Notes: generated by a model from the letters alone, not told the origin. A DNA stretch of 64,000 nucleotides from Wyeomyia smithii (GCF_029784165.1 NC_073695.1:101063306-101127305); one strand, 5' to 3'; shown: positions 11,195-22,393, counted from the stretch's first letter. A program made the numbers and translations.

Positions 11195-12500
11195 GGGTGA
11201 AAGCACCGGTTTTGGCCATAGTATGTTATTAATGAGAGATATTTGACCTGATTCCTTCGAAAAATATGTTATTGAATCAATTCAACGAGGAAATCGGATA
11301 AACTCGTCTTCATTTTTCACTAACATTGAGTTTAAATAGTAAAATTAAGTTATTTTGTTGGTATATTTTCCAACTAAAAAACTTCTCTAGGCTCTTATTT
11401 TGGCCATAGTATTTCTTAATTGGCCACTCGCGGCTCCTATTCTGACCAATTCGCGAAAAAGTTGAATTCACACGGATTTATTTTATAATTTGACTTCATC
11501 ATGTAGATATATTTCATCAGCAGAAAATCCTCGTTATTTAACTAACTAGTAAGCCAGTATATCTATTAATCAAAATAAAAATAATATTATATTGACACAT
11601 AGCTAGCAGTGAAAAGTACTTCGAGCTAGGATTTTACTTAAATTGAGTAGGATATTTAATAACACTGACATCACATCATTGATCTATGTCAATTTTTCTT
11701 CTGTCATTTATCTTTATTAATGAGCTTCCGCTCTTTGCTTTTTTCACATAGAAACTTATTCGTATTATTTACCAACTATAGTTGATAGTCCGAAGCGTTA
11801 GTTTCGGTAGATACAACCGAGGTTACAATTTTGTAAATAATCTGAACAAATAGAGAACGGATATATTATACGGAACGGATATATTTTTCCAAGTAGCAGA
11901 GCTGTAGTAATACAATCTTTCTTATCCAAAACCGGTTTTGTGTTTTCACGAATCTCATGCGATATCTTATGACAGCCCGAAAAACTTTGTACTTTTCATG
12001 TGTTGCATCAATGTTTATACGTTACCATGGATTTGTTTACATATGGCCAATTTCAAGATTATGAATTATGGAATTGCTTTGATATGTGGCCAAGAATCGT
12101 TTTTGGAAGCTTTTGTTATTTTTGATATTGCAGAGAAAAATCATATCATAATGCCTATTTTTTTATCCATGTGCTGTAATAAGTTGTGCCTGATGCTGGT
12201 AACAAAATTTGCTATAGAAATGTACAAACTTAAACAAGATTATGCTCTATCAAAAATAGCTTGCAAATTACCTAAACGTTAGACTGTACAGTGAACCTGG
12301 CAGAATCTAATTAGTTCCTTTATTAAAAGTGAAATACGCATATTTGTTTGCTACAGTAAGTGATGTATTTGTCGAATAACATCAGCAGTTTCAATAGAAG
12401 ACTTCGAAATAAGAGTTATTCAAGATACTTCTTCACAATTATCAATTTTATTCTATCATGGCCAAAACTGGTGCTATGGCCAAAACCGATGCTTCTACCC
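11195..12500. mobile_element. Non-autonomous TIR element, TA target site, inside the complex repeat
   Basis: Flanked by TA (11193-11194 and 12501-12502). The ends are inverted: GGGTGAAAGCACCGGTTTTG on the left and GGGTAGAAGCATCGGTTTTG read inward from the right, both continuing into GGCCATAG. The motif TTTTGGCCATAGTA recurs at 11398-11412, and its inverted form occurs twice at the right end. Removing the element restores the host repeat (ATGG-TA-ATCTGATTT, compared with CATTGTAATCGGATTT in unit 1). A 114-codon open frame at 11938-12282 has no recognisable motif. Confidence 0.85.
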
Positions 12501-12700
12501 TAATCTGATTTCTAGTTGAGAGGTTATGTATCAAAATGCAAAAATCACGAAACATCAATATCTCAGAAGCTACACAACCGATTTGAACAAAGTTGGTTTT
12601 AAATGAACGGGCCTAAAAACCCCTTAACTTTTGAATTTTATGAAGATTGAACATGTGGTTCAGAAGTTATGGAAAGAAACGTGTTCTGGAGACTATTTAA

Positions 12701-13417
12701 GGGGGGACCCTACTCTAGAAGGTCGAAAAATCATGAATTTTCATATTTTTTTTTTGGCTGTCTAGAGTAAAGTGAAGTGTTTGGCTATTTTGGCTATTGA
12801 TTAAGGTATATTTGAAGATGTATTTTCCATGTCGTGAATGCAAATATAGTGAGTATTACACTGTTGGCAGCTGGGAATGTGGATGCTCTCTCTAAATCAG
12901 TACCTAACTGGTGGTAAGTTTTTCTCAGCTTCTAGTATACCGATCGGGCTGAAATTTTTTTTCAGCATATAGAATCATATTATCTATCTTGTTACGTAGC
13001 CGTTTTTGAAAATTCCAAAAATTGCCAAAATGGCGGCCATTTTAGAAAAAAAAATTGTTTTTTTTTCATGAAAAATCACTATTAAACAAAATCATAAAAC
13101 ATTTAAAAACTCAGATATCAAAAAACGGCTACGTAACAAGTTAGATAATCCATTTTTACATGTTAAAAAAAATTCAGCAAAATCGGTTTAGTAGATGCTG
13201 AGAAAAATTTACCCCCAGTCGAAAAAACATGGTGTCGAGAGAAACGCTGCTTACAGCGTAATCCTCACTATATTTGTTTCCAGAACGTGCAAAATATATC
13301 TTCAAATATACCTTAATCAATAGCCACAATATCTGAACACATCACTCTACTCTAAGCATCCGAAAAAAACAATACGAAAATTTATTATTTTTCGACTTTC
13401 CAGAGTAGGGTCCCCCC
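12701..13417. mobile_element. Foldback MITE with TTAA target site duplication
   Basis: The 717-bp element is bounded by TTAA (12697-12700 and 13418-13421). Terminal repeats start GGGGGGACCCTACTCTAGAA on the left and GGGGGGACCCTACTCTGGAA read inward from the right. The homology continues almost to the centre: GGCTATTGATTAAGG at about 12792 has its inverse at about 13310, and TTGTTACGTAGCCG at 12988 has its inverse at about 13130. Each arm is roughly 330 nt, so one strand could fold into a long hairpin. No coding capacity. TTAA targets suggest mobilisation by a piggyBac-type transposase (mosquito Wuneng-like MITEs use TTAA). Confidence 0.9.
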
Positions 13418-14775
13418 TTAATCTCACTCATGTTTCTCAGAAAGTGCTAGACCGATTTTCATAAAATCAGTGTCATATGGAAGGTCTAGTTGCCTCATAA
13501 GACCCTATCGATTTTTGCAATCGGACTTTTACTTTGCCTGGTATGTTTAAGAATGTGAAATCCAGCTATGAAAAGAAACATATTCCGAAGACTACTTGGA
13601 CTCACTCACTTTTCTCAGAGATGGTTAACCCGATTTCCACCGAAATAGTATCAAATGAAAGGTCTCGCTGCCTCATAACACCTTATTGAGTTTTGCTGTA
13701 ATCGGACTGTAACTTCGTCTGTAATGTATCGAAATGTGAAAAACACGAAACTTCATTATCTTAGAAACTACACAACCGATTTGATCAATATTATTATCAG
13801 ATGAGCGGGCTAGTTAAGGGTTAATTTATGAATTATGATCGAACACGTGGTTTTAAAGTTTGGCTGCCCTATAGATTCCCATTTCATTTGATAATAATTT
13901 AATATAAGCCACCGTTATGTATTAAATTGTTAGTTAAACAACGAAAGTCTATTATCTCAAAGATTACATGTCTTATTTGAACATAACTAGTGTCATACGA
14001 ACGAGTCATCTCTCAAACTTACAAATAACAAACTTCATAACAATTTTATATGTGGCTCAAAATTTATGGAAAGAAAAGAAATACAAAGACTTTTTAAAAC
14101 TATACCTGCTTTGATCGATATATGTGGCCTCAACATAATTTAAATGTGGTATCGTACTATTTGAACGTTCCAAATTCATTGATTCCTTGCGATGTGTCTT
14201 ACAATCCAGAATGTTGCCTGAGGTCGATTATGGAACATATTGGTTACCTCTAAAAACATTCACCTGCCAAATTTGGTTTCATTTAGTTGGTTAGCTCTCG
14301 AGATGTGCAGAAATTTGTGATTCATTTGTATGGAACTCCTCTTTTCCAGAAAAAGGAGGGGCGTCCAACTATTTTGGACATATTCGTTACCTTTTAAAAC
14401 ATCTACATGCCAAATTCGGTTTAATTAGCTTGGTTTGTTCTTGAGTTGTGCAGAAATTTATGTTTCGTTTGTATGGGACCCCTCCTTTTCAGAAGAGGCA
14501 GGGGCCTCAAACTATCATAGAAACCTTTATCGGCACCATAAACCCCTACATACAAATTTTCACGTCGATCGGTTCGGTAGTTTTCGAGCCTATATGGATC
14601 AGACAGGCAGACCGGACTGCATTTTTATATGTATAGATTACAACATCAATATTTTAGAACCTAAAGAGTGAATATACATTCATTGGATTGAAGCGTTCAT
14701 ATAAATCTATTTTTACAAATCAAAGTTTGAATGAGAAAGGCTGGGTCTGACCGCTAGCTGGATTAATTTAGGTTT

Positions 14776-15920
14776 TTTTTTCAGATATCAAGAAAAAATT
14801 TCCGGTTTTCGAGCAGCTGCAGACATCTTCCAAAACCATCTTGCCCGCTTAACTTAACTGAGGAAAGGTCTTTTTCGAAGATGAAACTGATTCAAAATAG
14901 GTTGCGTGAGACTATGAAAAATGAAAGGCTGTCAAACTTAGCATTGTTAAGTTGCGAGTACGATATACTAAAGGACTTGAATATTGATTATTTCTCGCGT
15001 AATTTCTCAAAAGAACCTATCTAACATTGAGAGACTCTCTTTATTTACTTTCTCTTTGATCAATAACTATGTTATATTTTCCATATTTCATAACACTCGA
15101 TGCATAGTAAGCAAGACAGTATTACAGTCTCTCGATTAAAGGGAAGAAAGCTTGGAAAATATTTATATTGACGACGTAATTAACGAAATAAAGTAAGAGA
15201 GGAGAGAATCTGTCATTGTTACTTAGGTCCTTTGGAAAAATTACGCGAGATTTAATTCATAAGTTTTTTTTTCTCGTAAAAAAAACTCTAACAAATTTTT
15301 GGTAACTTTTTCAATAACAAATAATTTTTTTTGACTCGTACAATAACAAAACGATTTTTTTTATTTACGATTTATTATTTTAGGGCCCCCACTTTAAACT
15401 GGGTCCCGGGCCCCCACAATCGTCAATCCGGGTCTGTAATACTTCTTCGAACGTTACCTTCTAATTCAATATCAACAATGGAAGTCCAATCCCCAATAAG
15501 TCGTTTCTGTCTTTGGCAATTCGATACTAAATTGAGGTATAGCCTTACTACAAACCAACCCTGCTCCATCTATGAATACGGGTACTTCGTAAGCTGTGTA
15601 AAGCAACCGGGGCCAGCCACAAAAGATAACACAGTGCAACATTTTTTTTGCCTTGGCTTATATATATATATATATATATATGATTTTTGATGTATTCTGA
15701 TGCAAAAAAAGTGGCGCCATTGTTGCCCCTTAAGGTGAAATAGGTCCAAACTCGGGAAAATCTGTTTTTGCATAAAAATACATCAAAAAATCATAAATAG
15801 AAGCCAAGGCAGAAAAAAAGTAAATTTTTGTTGCACTGTTAATCAACTGTGTAATCGGTCGCAGTGGCTCTCTCAGTCCCAATACCCTTCAGGCATGCAC
15901 AAAATAACAATCTTTTCGAG
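14776..15920. other. AT-rich intronic sequence with a TA microsatellite
   Basis: Mostly unremarkable. A TA dinucleotide tract lies at about 15660-15681, and the flanks carry an imperfect inverted pair (TGCAACATTTTTTTTGCC near 15637, inverse near 15820), so this may be a decayed MITE. Confidence 0.4.
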
Positions 15921-16349
15921 TACAGGTCGGACTTGATTATCCGGAGACTCGATTATCCGGAATTCGATTATCCGGAATTTTAGACTCGATTATCCGGAAT
16001 TCTATTTTTTTTGGTGTTCGTTTCAAATTTTTATTCCGAAATTTTACCTTTACCATCCCCTCTGGCATATTTGTGACCATTCATGTCACTTCCGGTATGT
16101 TTGGGACTTGTTAGAATTAAGTGAAAATAATCAATGTCCAATTTTTTTTGAAGTAGAATACTTCTCTCAGGAAGTTCGGCCACCAGGGATGGCCACCAGG
16201 GATGTGCAATGAAAATCTAAAACCGGAAAAAGTGAAAAATATGTCCAATTTCAATTGCTAATAAATCGGTCAATTTTTGATGGATTTCCTTCGTTTTTGC
16301 AGCAATCGATTGGAAAATCTTCTAAGATTCCTACCAAATGCAGGAAATT

Positions 16350-17100
16350 GCAATTTTATTATTCGAACTATTGTACTATTTAAAATTGTCAAGCCTTGTC
16401 AAAACGCAAAATTCTACCTCTGATTAGTCGTTATACAATTGCTTTCCCAAGCACGGTCGATAGAATTATAGACCTAGTAAATTGGAAATGCATTATTTTG
16501 GCCTATAAAAAAGCCTGCATCTACCCAAATCAGTCATCGTAGTTTCGAACACGGACCAACATGGTCTTCACTTAGCAGCAAAGGTAGCGGATAGCAGCAA
16601 CATTGAAAGCTGCAGCGGATATCAGCTGCGGTAGGTGCAGTGGCACCTAGCCTATCAAGAAGTTGCCTTTGTGTGGCAGCAGTAGCAGCCATAGTGGCAG
16701 GACAACTGGCAGGCTGGGTCTGCTGATGTTATGCAGCAAGCGGCAGGGTCTGCTGCTGTGATGCAGCAGCACTTTCTCTAGTGAAAAGCTGCCTTCATGC
16801 GGTAGCAGACGGCATCAGTAGTAGGTGCATCAACCAACGTTTTCTCCAGTGAAAAGTTTCCTCATATAGGCTCATATAGACACTAGCGTTTTGGAATACT
16901 GGCATTCAATATATGTGAGGCGTCAAATTTTCAATGTGAAAACAGCTTTATGCTGTGTTATTAGAAAGATGCCTTCTTCCTACTGCTAGGGATAGCATCA
17001 AACTGCAATAAGTATCATATCCGATTTAAAATATACACTTGTGTACTTCCTCCAGTGAAAAGCTCTTTGCCATATTTTGGCAACACACAACCTTTTTATG
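16350..17100 (+). repeat. TATA-bearing repeat, copy 1 (inside the pogo-like element)
   Basis: Compared with 19.42-20.40 kb, this stretch shares in the same order AAGCACGGTCGAYAGAATTATAGA, a TATA box (CCTATAAAAAAGCCTGC at 16502), a region of iterated GCAGCAGTGGCAG words, TCTCTAGTGAAAAG and GTTTTGGAATRCTGGC. The order and the TATA box look like a degraded, promoter-containing transcription unit, but no frame stays open. I cannot name its source. Confidence 0.5.
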
Positions 17101-17354
17101 AATGCTGGCTGTGTTTCTTTTTTAGTGTGAAAACAGTTTTCCACTGTTGCTTGTGTGGCTTAAACCCCACTTGCGGGGTATCATAAAGATGTGATAAACA
17201 TTTCATTGGATATTGTATTGATCAACTGTCCTTATAAGGACAACAAAAGGATATTTGAAGAGTTAATATTTTCATGATTTGCGCCATACTCCAAAGATGA
17301 TTATCTTCATCTACATGCATTCTCTGACTGTTATTACGTGTTTGCGCCGCTTGG

Positions 17355-17494
17355 AGAAAGCGAATGACAGCGCGATGCGATTCGGCAAGACGAAATGTCT
17401 TGAAATGTATAGATCTACTTCGCCGTATTAAGAGCTGCACATTTCTTTATGGCAAGGCGAATCGCATCGCGCCGTCATTCGCGTTCTGCAAAAC
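17355..17494. repeat. Inverted repeat, ~30-bp arms (hairpin)
   Basis: The left arm AAGCGAATGACAGCGCGATG (continuing CGATTCG) pairs with the right arm ending CGTCATTCGC, at about 28 of 31 positions, with a loop of about 80 bases. The arms are much more GC-rich than the surroundings. Confidence 0.6.
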
Positions 17495-17982
17495 CGTAGC
17501 CTTTGTTCCGTTTCTGTTCAATTATGTCGAATTGAATGTGCATATTACAATTCGTAAGCACTTCAACTTCTCATTTGCGCAAAATTTTAAAAATATTCAA
17601 TAAACATCATCCAAAATATCAAACAAAGAGAAATTACAATACTGCCAATAACGGTTAACGTTTATTTTTTAGAAAAAATGACTGACACGCAAGCAGCCGG
17701 GTTATCTCTTCTGAAAAAGTATTCCACTTCAACCTTGCGGTCGTGGCTTTGCACACAACCTTCCTGTGATTTTTGCTTCTCAAGATTTAACCCCTTATCA
17801 CCTCAGAAATAACTTCTGGTTACGCCACTGCATCATACAAGTAAAATAAAAAAAAAGAAATACGCATTTTATGTTTGTTAATAGCAAATTTGAGTATTTT
17901 TTCTTTGATTCGATTATCTGGAAACCTCGATTATCCGGAATAATTTTTTTTTGATGTTCCGGATAATCGAGTCCGACCTGTA

Positions 17983-19290
17983 TTGTCCTCTTGGCTGTGA
18001 TGTAAACTGGTAGCGGTTTATAAGAGGTTCCAGTAGAACTTCAGTTTAGATAGCTGTTTTTAAAAATTGGCTATGAAAACCACTCAAGTGGTTATAAACT
18101 TCTTTATTCAAAAAAAGGTGAAAAAATATTGCCCTATCTTAAAGTACAACATCTAAAAAACATTCGCCTAAATTTTCATAGAGATTTAGGCAACAAGTAG
18201 AAAGTTAGATCGATATGAAGCGCATCATGTCACGGCACTATAAGCTAATGTTGGAACTTTAAATGCGATTATCGTGGAATGGCGTTTTTTTCGAAAATGA
18301 CTTTGCCATGTTTATCATTGCTGAAAAACTGCTTGACCGAGTTTTTTCATTTCTTTTAATTTTCGTTATGAACGTCGTCAATTTGTGAATCAAATCATAC
18401 AATTTTAAGCGCTCAAAATATAATATTTGGGGAAAACATTTGAATGAAACGAAATACTTTTAATAATGATAGTTCACAGCCCCGATACAAGTCTTAACTA
18501 ATGAAAATTTTTGGGCTCGATGATTTCATTTGACCTGCTGGACCTTCATTGTAAGCACCGCAAACCTCCTAAAAATAGCGTTCCGAGGATACAGCCATAG
18601 CTTCACTAATAATTGAGATATTTTATGAACTAATGCTATTTTATTGTTGAAAACTTGTGCCACAGACTAACAAACATAACACTGGAAGCCAGCTCCAGCA
18701 CCACAAAAAAAAGATCATTTCTAAATTCTAATCGAATCGCTAAAAACGTTTAAAACCTTGTACACGAAACACGAAATAGAATTTTAAATTAAGCCATTTG
18801 ATGTGTTTCATATAATTGTTTTGAACAATAATATACAATATTCCTCTGAATCCTATAAAACGGTATATAATTTGTTCATGGATGCGTAAAAAATGTTTTC
18901 CTCATGTATGTGGTTGCAAGATGTGACTATCTGCTTCCTATAAGGTTATTTTTACCCAAAAAAAAACAGCGACCTGACAACAGTTTCTTGCAGTATTAAT
19001 TTTGTAGGCTTATCATCTGTCCATTAACTTTAAAGCAGCGTACGATTCAATAAAGCGAAAAAAAAAATGTGGTGAAATTTGCTCAAGTACAGCTTTTCAC
19101 AAACAAGATTGGACCGATTCGTGCCATGCCCGAAAATTTTACATCATACGTCAGGATTGTGGATGCAATTTTGAACCCGTTCGTGACACTGCATATGGCA
19201 TAAAACAGACATCGCGCAAGTGGAAACAAAAAATTGGTATTTTCTACTAATATGTTGACGATACAGAGGTCGGAATAATTCAGCAATTTC
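17983..19290. other. Intronic sequence without a recognised feature
   Basis: AT-rich DNA between the pogo-like element and the second TATA-bearing repeat. No open frame of interest and no terminal repeats found. Confidence 0.35.
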
Positions 19291-20460
19291 AGCGGGTTCC
19301 AGCATCTATAGTGGCAGGGCTAGTTGATGCAGCGGCACTTCCTTTAGTTAAATGCTGTCTTTGTGTGGTAGCGGCCTCAGAACGTACTGAATTATCTTTT
19401 CCTTCAGTAATATGCAACATCCGAACAGCTTTTATTATCTGCATAACAATTAAGTTATCGCAGAATCAAACCTTGAAGATTGTCAAGCCCTAATATGGCA
19501 AGCAACTATGCTATTGAAAATGGCCAATCCTTGTTGAAACGCATATTTCGGTTGATCCGTCATATGTTGCTTTCACAAGCACGGTCGACAGAATTATAGA
19601 TTAAGTAATATAAAATGTGCTATTTGGTCTATATAAGAGCCCGTTTCAGCCGAAACTGCTTATATTTGTTCTAGAGAGCGACTACAGAGCAATTCCACAA
19701 AAAACGGGCAACCAATTTAATCGAACATTTTAGATTTGGCTGAAACTTCAGCGAAATCAGGAAAAAAGTTATGATTTTTTGAAAAAAAAGTTTGTTTTTC
19801 AATTTTTTTTGAAGGACAAAATTGTTATCTACAATTTTTCCGAAGCCACTATGTCAATCAAACAAACCGTTTTGGCTGTAGAAATATTTTTAATTTTCCA
19901 TAGAATGCTATATGGGAAATTAAAAATATTTTTACAGTCAAAAAGGTTGAGTTCTAGATAATAATTTTGTCCTTCCAAAAATAATATGGCATTGTGTCTT
20001 CGACAAAGTTGTAGAAAATAATTTTGTCCTTCCAAAAACAATATGCCTCCCAATAAAAAAACGAATGAAAAGCAAAAAAAAATTATTAAAAAATATTATT
20101 TAGCTGCAGCAGCAGTGGCAACGAATAGCATAGCAGTAGCAGTGGTATCAGCAGCGAAAGTGGCAGGGCCAGCGGGTGCAGCGGCACTTCCTGTAGTTAA
20201 AAGCTACCTTTATGCAGTAGCGGGTGGCATCAGTAGTCGGTTCATCAGTCGGTACTTTCTCTAATGAAAAGTTGCCGTATTTTAACAACACACAAACGTT
20301 TTGGAATGCTGGCGTTCAAATCGCATGGGCCTTATGAAAACAGCTTTCCACTGTGTTATCAGAAACATGCCTTAATTCCCACTGTCGGGGTAGTACACAG
20401 TGCGATAAAAATATTGTATACGATATTAAATTAAAAAACAATGATTTTTATAAGGATTAC
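19291..20460 (+). repeat. TATA-bearing repeat, copy 2, with an internal hairpin element
   Basis: This copy matches 16.35-17.1 kb (AAGCACGGTCGACAGAATTA, then GGTCTATATAAGAGCCCG at 19618). Downstream come the same GCAGCAGTGGCA and GTTTTGGAATGCTGGC blocks, but separated by a hairpin-forming insert at about 19800-20040 whose arms are GAAGGACAAAATTGTTATCT and its inverse. The TATA box and the gap before the first GCAGCAG block are conserved in both copies. Confidence 0.5.
19804..19980. repeat. Foldback insert within the TATA-bearing repeat
   Basis: The outer arms are TTTTGAAGGACAAAATTGTT at 19806 and an inverse ending at about 19979 (TTTTGTCCTTCCAAAA). An inner pair, AAATATTTTTAATTTTCC at about 19881 and GGAAATTAAAAATATTT at about 19915, encloses a loop of about 15 bases. 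This is typical of a small foldback MITE; target duplications were not resolved. Confidence 0.55.
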
Positions 20461-21149
20461 AACCAAATTATTGAAGATTTAATATTTTCTCGTTTTGCTT
20501 AGAATTAAAAGTAAAATGTTTCTTCAATCTGCCTATGCACTATGACTGTTGAAACTTGTTTGCGTTGCATATTGCTTGTTCCATTCCATTCCTGTTCATT
20601 GATGTATGTGCAAACTAAAATTCAGCAGCACGGTATTTTTCAATCCAAGTAATGTAACAAACAACCTCGTTCTACGTCAACCTCGTAGTCGTGGCTTTGC
20701 ATACAACCCTTACGATTTTTTGCATATTGGGACATCATACAAAGTCATGAAGAAAGTTGGTAAAAATATCCACCAGCTTCCAAGTAAACCAATAAAGCAG
20801 CAACGGTCAATTTACAATATATCAACGCTGCGTTAACCTTGCCAATCCCGTCACTAAATCTAGTTCGTTTTAAAAAAAAAATCAGTCATCAAAGGCTGTA
20901 TTCCCGCAATCGACTTCATTAGGACGCTACCGCCTGGACTGCATGTAAGCATTGAATTAGACGCGTGCGCTCAACAAAAGTGAATTATTTTCGTAAACAT
21001 AATTTGACGGACACCGCCAGCTGGTCCAAACAATCGCGATCAGACCGCACAAACGTAAAGCACAAGGTTAATTTGGTTAATTCGTCGATTTTATCTGATC
21101 TTGCACGGACATTAATCGTAGACCTGTCAGTGACTTTGAATTTACTTAC
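20461..21149. other. Intron sequence next to exon 1, no feature recognised
   Basis: Becomes less AT-rich towards exon 1. Short open frames are present but none has coding evidence. Confidence 0.35.
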
Positions 21150-21259
21150 GCTGGCCGACGGCTTTTCTCTAGCCGCGCTAGAGCTTCCTTGTAGTTGTTC
21201 TCCACCACCCCGAGATTTGAGGCGTAGACACGGGTACGCATTCCGGGACGTCGACTCAT
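21150..21259 (-). CDS. Exon 1 (start) of the 279-aa host protein
   Basis: The ATG at 21259-21257 has a good insect context (CCAACATGA). The exon gives 36 full codons, MSRRPGMRTRVYASNLGVVE and then NNYKEALARLEKSRRP, plus two bases that pair with the first base of exon 2 to make Ala. The donor is AGC|GTAAGTAA. The open frame does not continue usefully past the donor, and only exon 2 in the window has the complementary phase. The basic N-terminus followed by a helix matches the style of exons 3 and 4. Confidence 0.85.
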
Positions 21260-21307
21260 GTTGGCAGTGTTTTGGGTTAGTTCGAAGCAGAAGAAGGGGT
21301 TAGTTAG
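21260..21307 (-). other. 5' UTR part of exon 1 with an upstream splice acceptor
   Basis: On the minus strand, a pyrimidine-rich tract ending TTCTCGTTTCAG lies just upstream (AG at 21309-21308), so exon 1 probably has a separate non-coding first exon farther right. I could not locate that exon or a promoter. Confidence 0.5.
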
Positions 21308-21309
21308 CT

Positions 21310-22390
21310 GAAACGAGAAGCAAAATTTGACTATTTAATAGACGCTCTTCTTGAACATGGTCTTTGGCGGTGGGAGGGGAGTTATTCATTTACAATCGAA
21401 GTGGGTCAGACACCTGCCAGTCACATTTTCTTGCCGCTAGAGCAAAAGTTTTGTTCTATAAATAATTCACTTTAAACCTTCTTCTTCTTACTTGACATAT
21501 TTGTAAGCTATTGAGTCTATCTCAATATGGTGCCTGTTGAGAATTTCCCCCAGACCAACAAACACTGGCCAGCGACAAATTATATTACACAATAAACCTC
21601 CATCTTCCTACTCCCTAATACCGGTCACCCCTTTTTACCCCTTAGAATGAATTTTAACGCCACAGTCGGTGCTGGTACCGCTGCAATAACCGAGAATAGA
21701 TCTATTCATGCCGTGTACACACAGTTTACACCGATCGATTCCACGCTAAATTTCTTCGTAAGGCAAGGTCTTGCTATTTGCTCGCGTAGAAATCAGTCCC
21801 CGAATAGGCGATCACACGCGTAACTGAGCTGACCTGACATTTGAGGTTTAAAATTAGAATTTTATTTACACAATATTTAAACAACTAAGCGCTGTTATAC
21901 CAATAAGTATACGAAGATTCAATGCATAACTCTTCCTGAAGTGTTCAGGTGTCGATTCGGAGCGAGGTAAATTTTTGGCATGCAGTGACTGCAATATATT
22001 ATGTAGTGTTTTAAGTTTATTGATGTCGTTCTCAACCCGATTTCCCACCTAGATTGGTCGGTATTCTACGGGTGTGCTCTAATTAACTACATATGTTATA
22101 ATTATTCACTGTGTCTCTGTTATAATTCAATGACTCTGTTGCATGTTATTCTAGCTTGTTCTATGATTTCGGGTCACAAACTTTTCACCGGCAAATGTTC
22201 GCGAGATGAAATTGCTGTCGGTTATAGTAAGTAAGTAATGGTGCCACTGCTTTATTTTGGGATCCTTTCCCTGTCTCATTTCGAGTGCATCGCCCATTCC
22301 GAATGCAGCCTGTCGGGTGCAATAGAATAATTAATTAGTTTGCTTGAGTGACAAGTTTATCGAGTTGAGCTGCTCGCACCGGCGGCGATG
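21310..22390. other. Gene-flanking sequence without a recognised feature
   Basis: Moderate GC, no large repeats recognised. It may include the 5' non-coding exon and promoter of the minus-strand gene. Confidence 0.35.
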
Positions 22391-22393
22391 ACG

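Larger units (their letters stand above)
10961..14775 (-). repeat. Complex repeat family, unit 2, interrupted by two TIR elements
   Basis: This copy begins with the head GCCTTTCTGCTAGATAGG and ends at the tail GAAAGGCTGGGTCTGACCGC followed by TAATTTAGGTTTTTTTT. Without its two insertions (11195-12500 and 12701-13417) it is about 1.8 kb. The tail half holds blocks such as GACCCCTCCTTTTC and TCGATCGGTTCGGTAG seen again at 55.3 and 57.9 kb. It lies head-to-tail with unit 1 and in opposite orientation to the pair at 55.2-61.0 kb. Confidence 0.75.
15923..17980. mobile_element. Pogo/Tigger-like element without transposase
   Basis: The 2058-bp element lies between TA dinucleotides (15921-15922, 17981-17982). 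The inverted termini read CAGGTCGGACTTGATTATCC and CAGGTCGGACTCGATTATCC; this start and the GATTATCCGGA word are typical of pogo/Tigger ends. At the left end the word CGATTATCCGGA is iterated four times within about 75 bp, and at the right end three times. No DDE transposase frame is visible inside, so the element is non-autonomous or carries unrelated filler, including the TATA-bearing repeat and a hairpin listed separately. Confidence 0.85.
3622..21149 (-). other. 17.5-kb intron 1 of the host gene, filled with transposons
   Basis: The intron is bounded by the donor AGC|GTAAGTAA at exon 1 and the acceptor CTTCTACAG at exon 2, both phase 2. It contains a mariner relic, a DD37D element, a LINE fragment, a complex repeat with two inserted elements, and a pogo-like element, listed separately. 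The first 900 bases (3622-4600) show no feature. Confidence 0.7.

Noticed and set aside
11938..12282. 114-codon frame in the TA element at 11195-12500
   Set aside because: Not called as a gene. Amino-acid make-up is Cys/Ile/Met-rich and there is no DDE or binding motif. Possibly a residue of coding sequence, but unsupported.
20043..20264. 73-codon frame with Ala-rich peptide (AAAAVATNSIAVAVVSAAK)
   Set aside because: The alanine run is a translation of the GCAGCAG repeat words; the other copy of the repeat (16.5 kb) is not open.
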